This document shows, in pieces, positions 1-4,692 of a stretch of DNA of 8,212 nucleotides. The notes under the pieces were generated by a model. The model searched no databases and was not told the origin of the DNA. It was given only the letters and a program-made list of their open reading frames with translations. Made by a program: the position numbers and the translations under genes. Origin of the DNA: a bacterium (GTDB lineage: Bacteria > Patescibacteriota > Andersenbacteria > UBA10190); NCBI GenBank assembly GCA_002686445.1, contig NZCO01000058.1:1-8212 (forward strand), in the 5' to 3' direction. How positions within the stretch are numbered: the first letter of the stretch is position 1; every line of letters starts with the position of its first letter.

Positions 1-63
1 ACTGGCGCCGGCTAGAAGCCAAATGCGCCACTCGGTGCTTATCAGTTGCTCCGATTGCTTCAT
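1..63 (-). CDS. N-terminal fragment of a cell-wall gene, probably ftsI/PBP
   Basis: Twenty-one codons are visible, starting with ATG at 63 and running off the left edge in an open frame (MKQSEQLISTEWRIWLLAGA...). An in-frame TGA five codons upstream makes this ATG the first normal start. A good Shine-Dalgarno sequence, GAGAGG at 77-72, lies 8 nt upstream, which is the best evidence that the start is real. The peptide has a short polar head and then a hydrophobic turn (WRIWLLAGA), as expected for the cytoplasmic tail and beginning membrane anchor of a septal transpeptidase. In many dcw clusters the gene after ftsL is ftsI, so PBP/FtsI is an inference from synteny. Another membrane protein cannot be excluded. 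Confidence 0.5.
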   Translation of the reverse strand, partial: MKQSEQLISTEWRIWLLAGAS

Positions 64-162
64 AATTTGTGCCTCTCAACGTACCACTGTAGTCCCATGC
101 AAACTAGCGGGTGGGTATTCGCATTTGATCAAGTTCGAGGCGACGGCGAGTAGACGACCAAG

Positions 163-179
163 CCGTATTGGCAATACGG
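163..179. repeat. 7-bp inverted repeat with 3-nt centre
   Basis: CCGTATT and AATACGG flank GGC, giving a perfect 7-bp stem in RNA from either strand. The minus strand is the transcribed strand of the dcw cluster. There is no adjacent T-tract. It could be a small RNA hairpin or a protein-binding palindrome; the sequence does not decide between them. Confidence 0.55.
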
Positions 180-232
180 TGCGGGAGTCGACGGAGCCGA
201 CAACGAAGAAATTGGGCAAACCGATAGGCGAA

Positions 233-272
233 GCCTCACGAACCTCCGGCTTTGCCGGGGTTCTAGTGAGGC
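233..272 (-). repeat. 17-bp GC-rich hairpin downstream of the ftsL-like gene
   Basis: Positions 233-239 (GCCTCAC) pair with 266-272 (GTGAGGC). After a 2-nt bulge, 240-250 pairs with 254-263 with one bulged base at 245, closing a TTT/AAA loop. The total is 17 base pairs in 40 nt. It lies 17 nt after the stop of the ftsL-like gene in the minus-strand transcript. Without a U-tract it is more likely a processing, stability or pausing structure than an intrinsic terminator. A competing pairing, GGGTTC at 286-281 with GAACCC at 263-258 in minus-strand RNA, would open part of it. Confidence 0.65.
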
Positions 273-288
273 AAGTGCGAGAACCCAT

Positions 289-726
289 CTAATTGTTGAG
301 AGCGACTGTGTCGGTAGCAGGCGCAAGATACGCCACTGAGTCAGATTCAATTAAGTTCAGTTCCAGCACACGATCCTCAACGGCCTGAATAGACCGTAGC
401 TGGGCCCCCTCAAGCTCTAATGACCGCTGCGTTTGCTGTAATTCATCAATCCGGTGTTCCAGAGCTTGAATATCAGCCCCTTGAGATGCCGTCCCAAATA
501 CTTGCTGCAAATACACAAACCCGAGCACCGATACCGTCACCAGGGCTAATAATCCGACACTGAGCGTAATTGTTGACTGGGTAATGCTCCCTCGCTGACT
601 GAACAGGCGACTAGGCATATTCATGCGCACTCGTCTTGTTCGCCAACCTCCGCCACCGAGTCGGTGCAAGCTAAAATTCAAACCTCTGCGATGTCGCGGA
701 ATAACGTTTTGTTGAATGTGTACCAT
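289..726 (-). CDS. ftsL: FtsL-like bitopic cell-division protein
   Basis: This 145-residue protein has the FtsL/DivIC architecture: an Arg-rich cytoplasmic tail (about 1-50), one membrane helix (about 52-74) and an outer heptad-rich coiled coil (about 83-115), ending in a short segment (SVAYLAPATD) like the tail of other FtsL proteins. In better-known bacteria FtsL recruits and activates the septal synthase FtsW-FtsI with FtsB. Family identity rests on architecture plus its place directly after mraZ and rsmH, because FtsL sequences diverge strongly. The ATG at 726 is used here. It has no Shine-Dalgarno sequence but follows a 44-nt G-free leader. ATGs at 624 and 618 (residues 35 and 37) are alternatives, the first with a weak GAG about 5 nt upstream, and would remove much of the basic Gly-rich tail. 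It ends in TAG. Confidence 0.75.
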   Translation of the reverse strand: MVHIQQNVIPRHRRGLNFSLHRLGGGGWRTRRVRMNMPSRLFSQRGSITQSTITLSVGLLALVTVSVLGFVYLQQVFGTASQGADIQALEHRIDELQQTQRSLELEGAQLRSIQAVEDRVLELNLIESDSVAYLAPATDTVALNN

Positions 727-770
727 GTTGTGTTTGTGTTGGGTGTTAGTGTTTGTTGTTGGTAAGTTGT
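727..770 (-). promoter_or_regulatory. G-free A/C-rich leader before the ftsL-like ATG
   Basis: In the minus-strand transcript, the 44 nt before the ATG at 726 contain no G at all and consist mostly of CAA and CAC units (for example CCAACAACAAACACTAACAC). Such RNA cannot form stable stems and has no Shine-Dalgarno motif. The likely role is an unstructured ribosome landing site. That is an inference from composition; no family of such elements is recognised here. Confidence 0.5.
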
Positions 771-777
771 CCCTATT

Positions 778-1776
778 TCATTCTTTCTTTCGTATGCCGC
801 GCAGTTTCGCGGAACGTGATCTCGGATTTATTGCTATCTCTGCTACCGTCGCTGTGTCTGGGCGCTTCGTGAGTACCTCGCCTACGCCGCGCTTACTACG
901 CTCGCGAAAGTACTGCTTAACGATCCGATCCTCGAGGCTATGAAAACTAATGACGATTAGGACGCCATCCTTGGCCAGAAGCTCAAACGCTTGCGGTAGA
1001 CCTGCGCTCAATGTTTCGAGCTCACGGTTTACGGCTAATCGTAGGGCTTGGAACGTTCGGGTGGCGGGATGAATGCGTCCGCGCTCGTATCCGCGCGGTA
1101 CTGCCTCCGCCACAGCTTCAGCTAACGCATCAGCTGTGCGCGGTGTCCGATGCTTAAGTGCTCCAGCAATCCGATTACTGAAGCGCTCATCACTGTAGGT
1201 GCGCAAGACCAGCGCTAGCTCATCCTTGTGCAGACGTTCAACTATGTCCTGGGCATCAGGTAGATGTCCCAACCGCTGCTCCAGGTAATTGAGTGGCTGC
1301 AACTGGGCTGCCGGCAATCCCTCCTGAGCTCCATAGCGCATGGTTAGCGGTGCGGTGCTCTTAAACGAAAAGCCACGATCTGATGATGCTAGCTGATGCG
1401 ATCCTATACCAAGATCGAATAAGCAATGAGTATATAGACCCGGCGATTCGGCCGGTGAAGACTGTTGTAAAGAGCTTCCCCCTGGTTCAACGATGCCTCC
1501 CCCCGTTACTGCATCCTTGAGCCTTGCGTAGTTGCTATTAATCAGTGTGACTCGGTCCCCATACTCGTTCAGGCGTTCGCGGGCTGTGGCTAACGCGGTC
1601 GCGTCGGCATCGAGCCCCACTATTTGTCCGTCCGGCGCGGTCGCTTCTAGATACGCGGCGGCGTGTCCGCCTAGACCAACTGTGGCGTCTAGTAGGAGAT
1701 CTCCCGGGCGTGGTGCAAACATAGTTAGCACCTCGTCGACCATCACTGGTACATGGCCTTCTTCTAGGGTTGTCAT
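778..1776 (-). CDS. rsmH: 16S rRNA m4C1402 N4-methyltransferase RsmH (MraW)
   Basis: RsmH methylates N4 of C1402 in the decoding centre of 16S rRNA using S-adenosylmethionine. The 332-residue protein carries the family signatures: HVPVMVDEVL (8-17), the SAM-binding DATVGLGGH (30-38), GLDADA (54-59), FDLGIGSHQL (120-129), RGFSF (134-138), HPATRTFQALRLAVNREL (236-253), ISFHSLEDRIVKQYF (276-290) and the C-terminal PRSRSAKLR (318-326). ATG at 1776 is chosen over the TTG at 1782 because AGGA at 1787-1784 lies 7 nt upstream; that site overlaps the mraZ stop codon, so the two genes are probably translationally coupled. Oddities: the usual PLDMRMD is PLTMRYG (143-149), and an extra stretch of roughly 18 residues lies around 155-172. 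An enlarged linker is seen at 91-117. The protein still looks functional. Confidence 0.96.
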   Translation of the reverse strand: MTTLEEGHVPVMVDEVLTMFAPRPGDLLLDATVGLGGHAAAYLEATAPDGQIVGLDADATALATARERLNEYGDRVTLINSNYARLKDAVTGGGIVEPGGSSLQQSSPAESPGLYTHCLFDLGIGSHQLASSDRGFSFKSTAPLTMRYGAQEGLPAAQLQPLNYLEQRLGHLPDAQDIVERLHKDELALVLRTYSDERFSNRIAGALKHRTPRTADALAEAVAEAVPRGYERGRIHPATRTFQALRLAVNRELETLSAGLPQAFELLAKDGVLIVISFHSLEDRIVKQYFRERSKRGVGEVLTKRPDTATVAEIAINPRSRSAKLRGIRKKE

Positions 1777-1785
1777 AGACAAGTC

Positions 1786-2217
1786 CTAGACACCGAGCTC
1801 TGCCATCGCCTCCGCTATCTCCTCGCTGTTTTGCTCAGCGGCACTGCGGTAGACGCCCCAGGCGTCTTCGTCCCAGACCTCAATGCGATTATAAAGTCCG
1901 GTTACGATAACGTGCTTGCGTAAGGAAGCGTACTGGCGCAAATACTCTGGCACCATTACTCGACCCTGGCTATCAACGTCCGCCTCACGCGCTCCGGCTA
2001 GCATCAAGCGAGCAAATGCTCGACTCTGCTTGCTAGCTAGGGGCAACGCGCTAACCTTGGCGGCTAACTCATCCCACGCTTCGCGGGCGTATATGAAGAG
2101 ACAGCCGTCCAACCCCCTGGTTACCACGACCCCCTTAGATAGTTTCCGACGAAAGGACGCCGGAATACTAAGGCGTCCCTTCTCATCAATTGTGTGCGCA
2201 TATTCGCCAATAAACAT
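1786..2217 (-). CDS. mraZ: Transcriptional regulator MraZ
   Basis: MraZ is the DNA-binding regulator that heads many dcw clusters and controls its own operon. The 143 residues contain two SpoVT/AbrB-like half-domains, each with its DxxGR signature: DEKGRLSIP (11-19) and DSQGRVMVP (82-90). LPLASKQSRAFARLMLAG (58-75) is also typical. The start MFIGEY at ATG 2217 matches the family; an in-frame TTG at 2232 would add five residues (MRPNH) not normally present. The Shine-Dalgarno sequence is ambiguous: AGGAG at 2239-2235 is 17 nt from the ATG and only 2 nt from the TTG. The gene sits behind a canonical MraZ box, a promoter and a structured leader, and is followed 9 nt later by rsmH. Confidence 0.96.
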   Translation of the reverse strand: MFIGEYAHTIDEKGRLSIPASFRRKLSKGVVVTRGLDGCLFIYAREAWDELAAKVSALPLASKQSRAFARLMLAGAREADVDSQGRVMVPEYLRQYASLRKHVIVTGLYNRIEVWDEDAWGVYRSAAEQNSEEIAEAMAELGV

Positions 2218-2263
2218 ATGATTCGGTCTCAAAACTCCTACTGCTAGTAGCTTCGAGATATAT

Positions 2264-2385
2264 GCCGCACACGAGTGCTGGTAAAGAGCAACTATCCCCC
2301 AACACCCCCTGTCTCACGTGACGAATCCCCCTGATTCATCGCGTGGGACAGAGCCTCTTGGTACCAGCAGTTTGTAAAGTGTGGC
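2264..2385 (-). ncRNA. Structured 5' leader of mraZ (unclassified RNA element)
   Basis: Three nested stems span 122 nt within the predicted mraZ leader. P1: 2379-2385 with 2264-2272, 7 bp with a 2-nt bulge. P2: 2355-2369 with 2276-2288, 13 bp with a 2-nt bulge. P3: 2333-2351 with 2309-2327, 19 positions of which 16 are Watson-Crick pairs, closing a 5-nt loop. The 3' side between P3 and P2 is a 20-nt G-rich strand (minus sense) facing only 3 nt. The P3 loop is also G-rich. Read as plus-strand RNA, P3 has two G-U wobbles and one mismatch; read as minus-strand RNA, one wobble and two mismatches, so the active strand is not certain. I recognise no known riboswitch or RNA family. Confidence 0.6.
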
Positions 2386-2412
2386 TGTGAAAGCTAAACC
2401 GTTAAAATCACT

Positions 2413-2441
2413 AATATAAAGGTACAAATTAAAGCTCTCCA
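2413..2441 (-). promoter_or_regulatory. Predicted sigma70-type promoter of mraZ
   Basis: On the minus strand, TGGAGA (2441-2436) is followed by a 17-bp spacer and TATATT (2418-2413). The -35 matches TTGACA at 4 of 6 positions and the -10 is a close match to TATAAT, with the ideal spacing. Transcription would start near 2406, giving a leader of about 190 nt. The MraZ box lies just upstream of the -35. Confidence 0.65.
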
Positions 2442-2449
2442 CAGCAATA

Positions 2450-2474
2450 CCCCATTTTTCCCCACAACTATCCA
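2450..2474 (-). promoter_or_regulatory. MraZ box: three TGGNN repeats with 10-bp period
   Basis: Minus-strand pentamers TGGAT (2474-2470), TGGGG (2464-2460) and TGGGG (2454-2450) are separated by exactly 5 nt. This is the arrangement known for MraZ binding (TGGGN or GTGGG repeats with 5-nt spacers). The box is upstream of the predicted mraZ -35, and mraZ is the next gene, so it is very probably the autoregulatory site. A TGCCA in phase at 2484-2480 may be a decayed fourth repeat. Confidence 0.85.
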
Positions 2475-2556
2475 CAGTCTGGCACAGTCATGGGCCTCTA
2501 TACCAACCAGTACTACTTGCCCATGTACACACCGGCACGCGCACTGTTCACTAGTC

Positions 2557-2591
2557 ACGAAGAAAAACAGGGTTCCCCTTTTTTTCTTCGT
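2557..2591 (-). terminator. Rho-independent terminator after the sortase gene, usable on both strands
   Basis: Positions 2557-2572 pair with 2576-2591: 15 base pairs with one mismatch (2568/2580) and a 3-nt loop. Within it an A-tract and T-tract flank the GGG/CCC core, so each strand shows a GC core followed by T residues (TGTTTTT on minus, TTTTTTT on plus). It begins 27 nt after the sortase stop and ends the regulator-VanZ-sortase unit, insulating it from the mraZ promoter. No plus-strand gene that would use it is evident. Confidence 0.85.
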
Positions 2592-2617
2592 CACGATGTG
2601 AGGAGGGAGCAGCGAGG

Positions 2618-3202
2618 CTACGGCCGAGCGTCCTGAGGGAGGAGATCCCTCTCCTCCTTCAGCGAGATTAACTCTGCGTGGACTAGCAAGCGTTGTAAGT
2701 CAGTCCATAGTGGCCAGCAAGTTACTAAGGTAACCGTCGAGCGACTCGTAGCTGGTAAATGATCAATTTGATGCGGCCACACGATTTCAGTGTCATACAC
2801 TTGATAGGTGTAACGGTTACCATGTGCCCCTACGACGAACTGTTCCCCCACCGCGAGTTCCGCTAATTGCCCGAAGGCGAAACGATACGACCCAAAGCTC
2901 GCCTCGCCACTACTATGCGCGGCGACCAACACATTACCTGCTTCACCAAAGTCATAGCCTAGTGGCAAGACGACTGCTCCGTGCTTGAGTTGGTTGGCAA
3001 TAACACTGGGCGTAAATGAATCACCATAGATGAGCGGTAGCGTGCCGAGGTCATCCGGTAGAAACAGTTGCGGCGGTGCCTGCGTTGGTATTGCTGGCAT
3101 GACGTCCGTGACTAACGACCCGGGCTCTGGAATAGACAACAGACTGATAAAACCAAGCAGCGCTAGACAACTGGTCGCAGCTCGAGTGCGCCAGATCGTC
3201 AT
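2618..3202 (-). CDS. Sortase family transpeptidase
   Basis: Sortases cleave a C-terminal sorting signal on exported proteins and join them to a wall or pilus nucleophile. The 194 residues have an N-terminal membrane segment (about 8-24), a Pro-rich linker, and a sortase beta-barrel with the catalytic triad: His96 in AAHSSG, Cys162 in TLVTCWP and Arg171 in LQRLLVHAEL. The GH usually seen before the Ser-rich turn is AH here. ATG at 3202 follows the VanZ-like stop by 17 bp, so co-translation is likely. The purine run AGAGGGG abuts the ATG with no spacer, an unusual Shine-Dalgarno placement. I cannot assign a class with confidence; the short length and N-terminal anchor resemble class D/E types. 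No protein with an LPxTG-type sorting signal is encoded in the window. Confidence 0.92.
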   Translation of the reverse strand: MTIWRTRAATSCLALLGFISLLSIPEPGSLVTDVMPAIPTQAPPQLFLPDDLGTLPLIYGDSFTPSVIANQLKHGAVVLPLGYDFGEAGNVLVAAHSSGEASFGSYRFAFGQLAELAVGEQFVVGAHGNRYTYQVYDTEIVWPHQIDHLPATSRSTVTLVTCWPLWTDLQRLLVHAELISLKEERDLLPQDARP

Positions 3203-3219
3203 CCCCTCTATTTACCGTT

Positions 3220-3888
3220 CTACGAGTTGTGTCCTTCAGACTCGACTCGGCCTAGCAATAGGCGCAAGCCAAGGAACGAGGCACCGCCAAGCGTATTCAT
3301 GAGCAGATCTAGCGATGTATCTAATGCCCGACCAACCAGCTCGGTATCAAAGACTGTGTCGAACAGCAACTCCATCAACTCATTACCAACCCCAATCATC
3401 GACGCTACCGACAAAGCCAGTAGTGCGGTGTAGTATGGATGATCTCGCCAGACGTGATGCGGTAGATATTTACTAAAGAAGACCCACACCACGAAGGTAA
3501 TGAGCACAAAACTGGCATAATGCTCCGCTCGGTTGATTAACGGGTTAATGTCTTGCCCTCCGGACAACAGGCTGAGCAATGTCACCAAATAGGCCGCAAG
3601 CAGTAACGGATAGGCAAAACCCAGATCGATTCCCTTCCGCATGAATACTCGATACAAATACTCAGCCCCCAACAGGATGGCTATGAGATATAACGTCCAG
3701 ACCACCGTCAACTTCGAGTGCGGGAAGACATCACTGGCCATGGGCGAAGTGCTCCAAAAAGAGAACAGGAAATAGGCTATGAATCCAGCGCGCGACAAGG
3801 CGACGCTCCAGCGAAGTTTGCGCACGATACGTGGAGGTTTAATGTCTCCAGTGATTGGAATTGTAGGTAACTTCTGCATCTCCCCCAT
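3220..3888 (-). CDS. VanZ-like multi-pass membrane protein
   Basis: This 222-residue protein has about six hydrophobic helices (approximately 29-47, 60-80, 88-110, 123-142, 153-172 and 196-213). It carries the VanZ-like pattern RAEHYASF (120-127), a Glu in GNELMELL (168-175), and D-x3-DLLMNTLGG with a following Gly (190-207). VanZ homologues are best known for teicoplanin resistance in vanA clusters, but most family members have no defined role; an envelope function is a guess supported by the adjacent sortase. The start is set at ATG 3888. An upstream in-frame TTG at 3915 lies inside a terminator-like hairpin and would encode the U-tract as Phe-Phe, so it is rejected. A second ATG at 3879 follows GGGGGAG with no spacing. 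The upstream terminator suggests limited read-through or a separate promoter. Confidence 0.8.
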   Translation of the reverse strand: MGEMQKLPTIPITGDIKPPRIVRKLRWSVALSRAGFIAYFLFSFWSTSPMASDVFPHSKLTVVWTLYLIAILLGAEYLYRVFMRKGIDLGFAYPLLLAAYLVTLLSLLSGGQDINPLINRAEHYASFVLITFVVWVFFSKYLPHHVWRDHPYYTALLALSVASMIGVGNELMELLFDTVFDTELVGRALDTSLDLLMNTLGGASFLGLRLLLGRVESEGHNS

Positions 3889-3894
3889 TGCACC

Positions 3895-3919
3895 AAAAAA
3901 ACGCTTCGGATGCAAAGCG
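3895..3919 (-). terminator. Terminator-like hairpin between regulator and VanZ-like gene
   Basis: In minus-strand RNA, 3919-3914 (CGCTTT) pairs with 3907-3902 (GAAGCG), including one U-G pair, around a 6-nt loop, followed directly by seven U residues (3901-3895). It lies 22 nt after the regulator stop and 6 nt before the ATG chosen for the VanZ-like gene. The stem is short, so termination is probably partial, which would lower VanZ-like and sortase expression relative to the regulator. Confidence 0.65.
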
Positions 3920-3941
3920 GTTGGTTACTAGTTTCCGCAGA

Positions 3942-4565
3942 TTACGAGCCTGCTGCCGCGCGCTTGGTGATTGGCTTGGGTTGTAACTCCGGCTTGAGCT
4001 TATTGGTTAGCTCTTTGTACGGCCGGGAGAAGATATTTCTTAAGAAAACATCGTTGAAGTCACGTCGATACTTAAACTCGTTCTCAGTCATCGGCGTATA
4101 GGTGATCTCTCGATCCAGCTGCTCCTCCACGAGCTTCACGGCCTTATCTAATTGCTGCTCATTAAGAGTCCCAACGAACAACAGATCAGTCGGCGCGTCG
4201 GCGGCCCCGGTAAAGTAGCCAGACGCGCATGCGTACTTGAGGCCAGACAGCCGTTCTATATTTTTGAACAACGTATCCTCTATGCCCGGTCCTGATTTAT
4301 GCATAATCCCAGACAATTCACTGAGCAAAATAAAGTTAGGATTAAGCTCATAGTACTTCCGACGCTTATTCGTATGCGTCGTCAACATGCCTACCTTTTG
4401 TAGAATACCGAGCTCTCGACGCACTGCGTTGAGCCGTTCATCGATATTCCGGGCTATCTCGCGCACGTAGTAGGGTCGCTTCACACCTGTCGTAAACAAG
4501 GTGATAATTTTCACTCGAGTTCGTGAACCAAATATCTTTTCAAGCGGAAATGTTTTTGAACTCAT
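3942..4565 (-). CDS. Winged-helix regulator with degenerate nucleotidyltransferase-like domain
   Basis: The 207-residue protein begins with an ArsR-like winged helix (about 5-75): FGSRTRVKIITLF, recognition region YYVREIARNIDERLNAVRREL, and a basic wing HTNKRRKYYELN. Residues about 105-170 resemble the minimal nucleotidyltransferase fold (SGYFTGAADAPTDLLFVG, 115-132), but the GS and first Asp of the usual GS-x(n)-DxD signature are missing, so it is probably non-catalytic and senses or oligomerises. ATG at 4565 is preferred to TTG at 4583, because the protein then starts just before the helix. It heads the unit with the VanZ-like and sortase genes and is divergent from the pseudo-PP2C gene. 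A role in regulating both directions is inferred from the paired inverted repeats in the shared intergenic region. Confidence 0.75.
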   Translation of the reverse strand: MSSKTFPLEKIFGSRTRVKIITLFTTGVKRPYYVREIARNIDERLNAVRRELGILQKVGMLTTHTNKRRKYYELNPNFILLSELSGIMHKSGPGIEDTLFKNIERLSGLKYACASGYFTGAADAPTDLLFVGTLNEQQLDKAVKLVEEQLDREITYTPMTENEFKYRRDFNDVFLRNIFSRPYKELTNKLKPELQPKPITKRAAAGS

Positions 4566-4630
4566 CCTGTGTACAGTACGCAAGCTTCACGGGTAAGTAA
4601 AGTATTCACACCAACCAATGCTGGCGGGCC

Positions 4631-4641
4631 TGGGTATCCCA
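4631..4641. promoter_or_regulatory. Candidate operator 1, inverted repeat TGGG-TAT-CCCA
   Basis: This 11-nt inverted repeat is in the divergent intergenic region, next to the possible minus-strand -10 (4642-4647) and upstream of the plus-strand promoter. It is matched by a near-identical repeat at 4694-4705, with centres about 63 bp apart. The neighbouring winged-helix protein is the obvious candidate binder. This is an inference. Confidence 0.5.
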
Positions 4642-4647
4642 AATATA
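4642..4647 (-). promoter_or_regulatory. Possible -10 of the regulator-VanZ-sortase operon
   Basis: TATATT reads on the minus strand, the same hexamer as the predicted mraZ -10. No good -35 is seen at 16-18 bp. Transcription would start near 4635, inside candidate operator 1, which would suit autorepression. The leader would be about 70 nt. Confidence 0.3.
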
Positions 4648-4664
4648 GGTGACTAGCCTCGTCG

Positions 4665-4673
4665 TGGTATACT
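4665..4673 (+). promoter_or_regulatory. Predicted extended -10 promoter of the pseudo-PP2C gene
   Basis: TGGTATACT combines a TGn extension with TATACT, a 5 of 6 match to TATAAT. No recognisable -35 is found, as is common for extended -10 promoters. The start would be near 4680, leaving a leader of only about 13-19 nt without a Shine-Dalgarno sequence. The promoter lies between the two candidate operators. Confidence 0.5.
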
Positions 4674-4692
4674 GCAGTGCATTCTTAAGCAA

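Larger units (their letters stand above)
64..288. other. 225-bp gap in the dcw cluster with hairpins and no convincing gene
   Basis: This gap between the ftsL-like stop and the putative ftsI start is long for a dcw cluster. A 70-codon minus-strand frame fills most of it (288 to 76), starting directly after the ftsL-like TAG in the same frame, but its peptide has no domain, membrane segment or coiled coil that I recognise, so I do not call it a gene. What can be seen is structure: a 40-nt hairpin at 233-272, a 17-nt inverted repeat at 163-179, and a tandem 9-mer at 184-201 (GGAGTCGAC, GGAGCCGAC). No T-tract follows either hairpin, so neither looks like a classical terminator. I see no tRNA or other known RNA gene here. 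Confidence 0.6.

Noticed and set aside
76..288. A 70-codon minus-strand frame directly after the ftsL-like TAG, in the same frame, ending just before the putative ftsI Shine-Dalgarno sequence
   Set aside because: The placement is gene-like, but the peptide shows no domain, membrane segment or coiled coil, and it reads through two strong hairpins. Readthrough of TAG was also considered, but the ftsL-like protein already ends like its family and other genes here use TAG as a normal stop.
716..943. A 75-codon plus-strand frame antisense to the rsmH end and the ftsL-like leader
   Set aside because: It is the complement of real coding sequence and of the A/C-rich leader; its composition is explained by them.
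2289..2331. G-quadruplex on the minus strand of the mraZ leader (three G5 tracts)
   Set aside because: Only three long G tracts are present locally and one is engaged in a 19-position stem, so a four-tract quadruplex is not supported.
2264..2385. Assignment of the structured leader to 6S RNA, tmRNA or RNase P RNA
   Set aside because: None of the conserved sequence signatures I know for tmRNA or RNase P is present, and the single asymmetric internal loop does not fit 6S RNA well.
2394..2594. A 66-codon minus-strand frame in the mraZ upstream region
   Set aside because: It starts inside the terminator hairpin (giving KKKRG and FFF), runs across the MraZ box and mraZ promoter, and has no recognisable features.
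3889..3915. TTG start at 3915 extending the VanZ-like protein by nine residues
   Set aside because: The added codons lie in a terminator-like hairpin and its U-tract; ATG at 3888 is more plausible.
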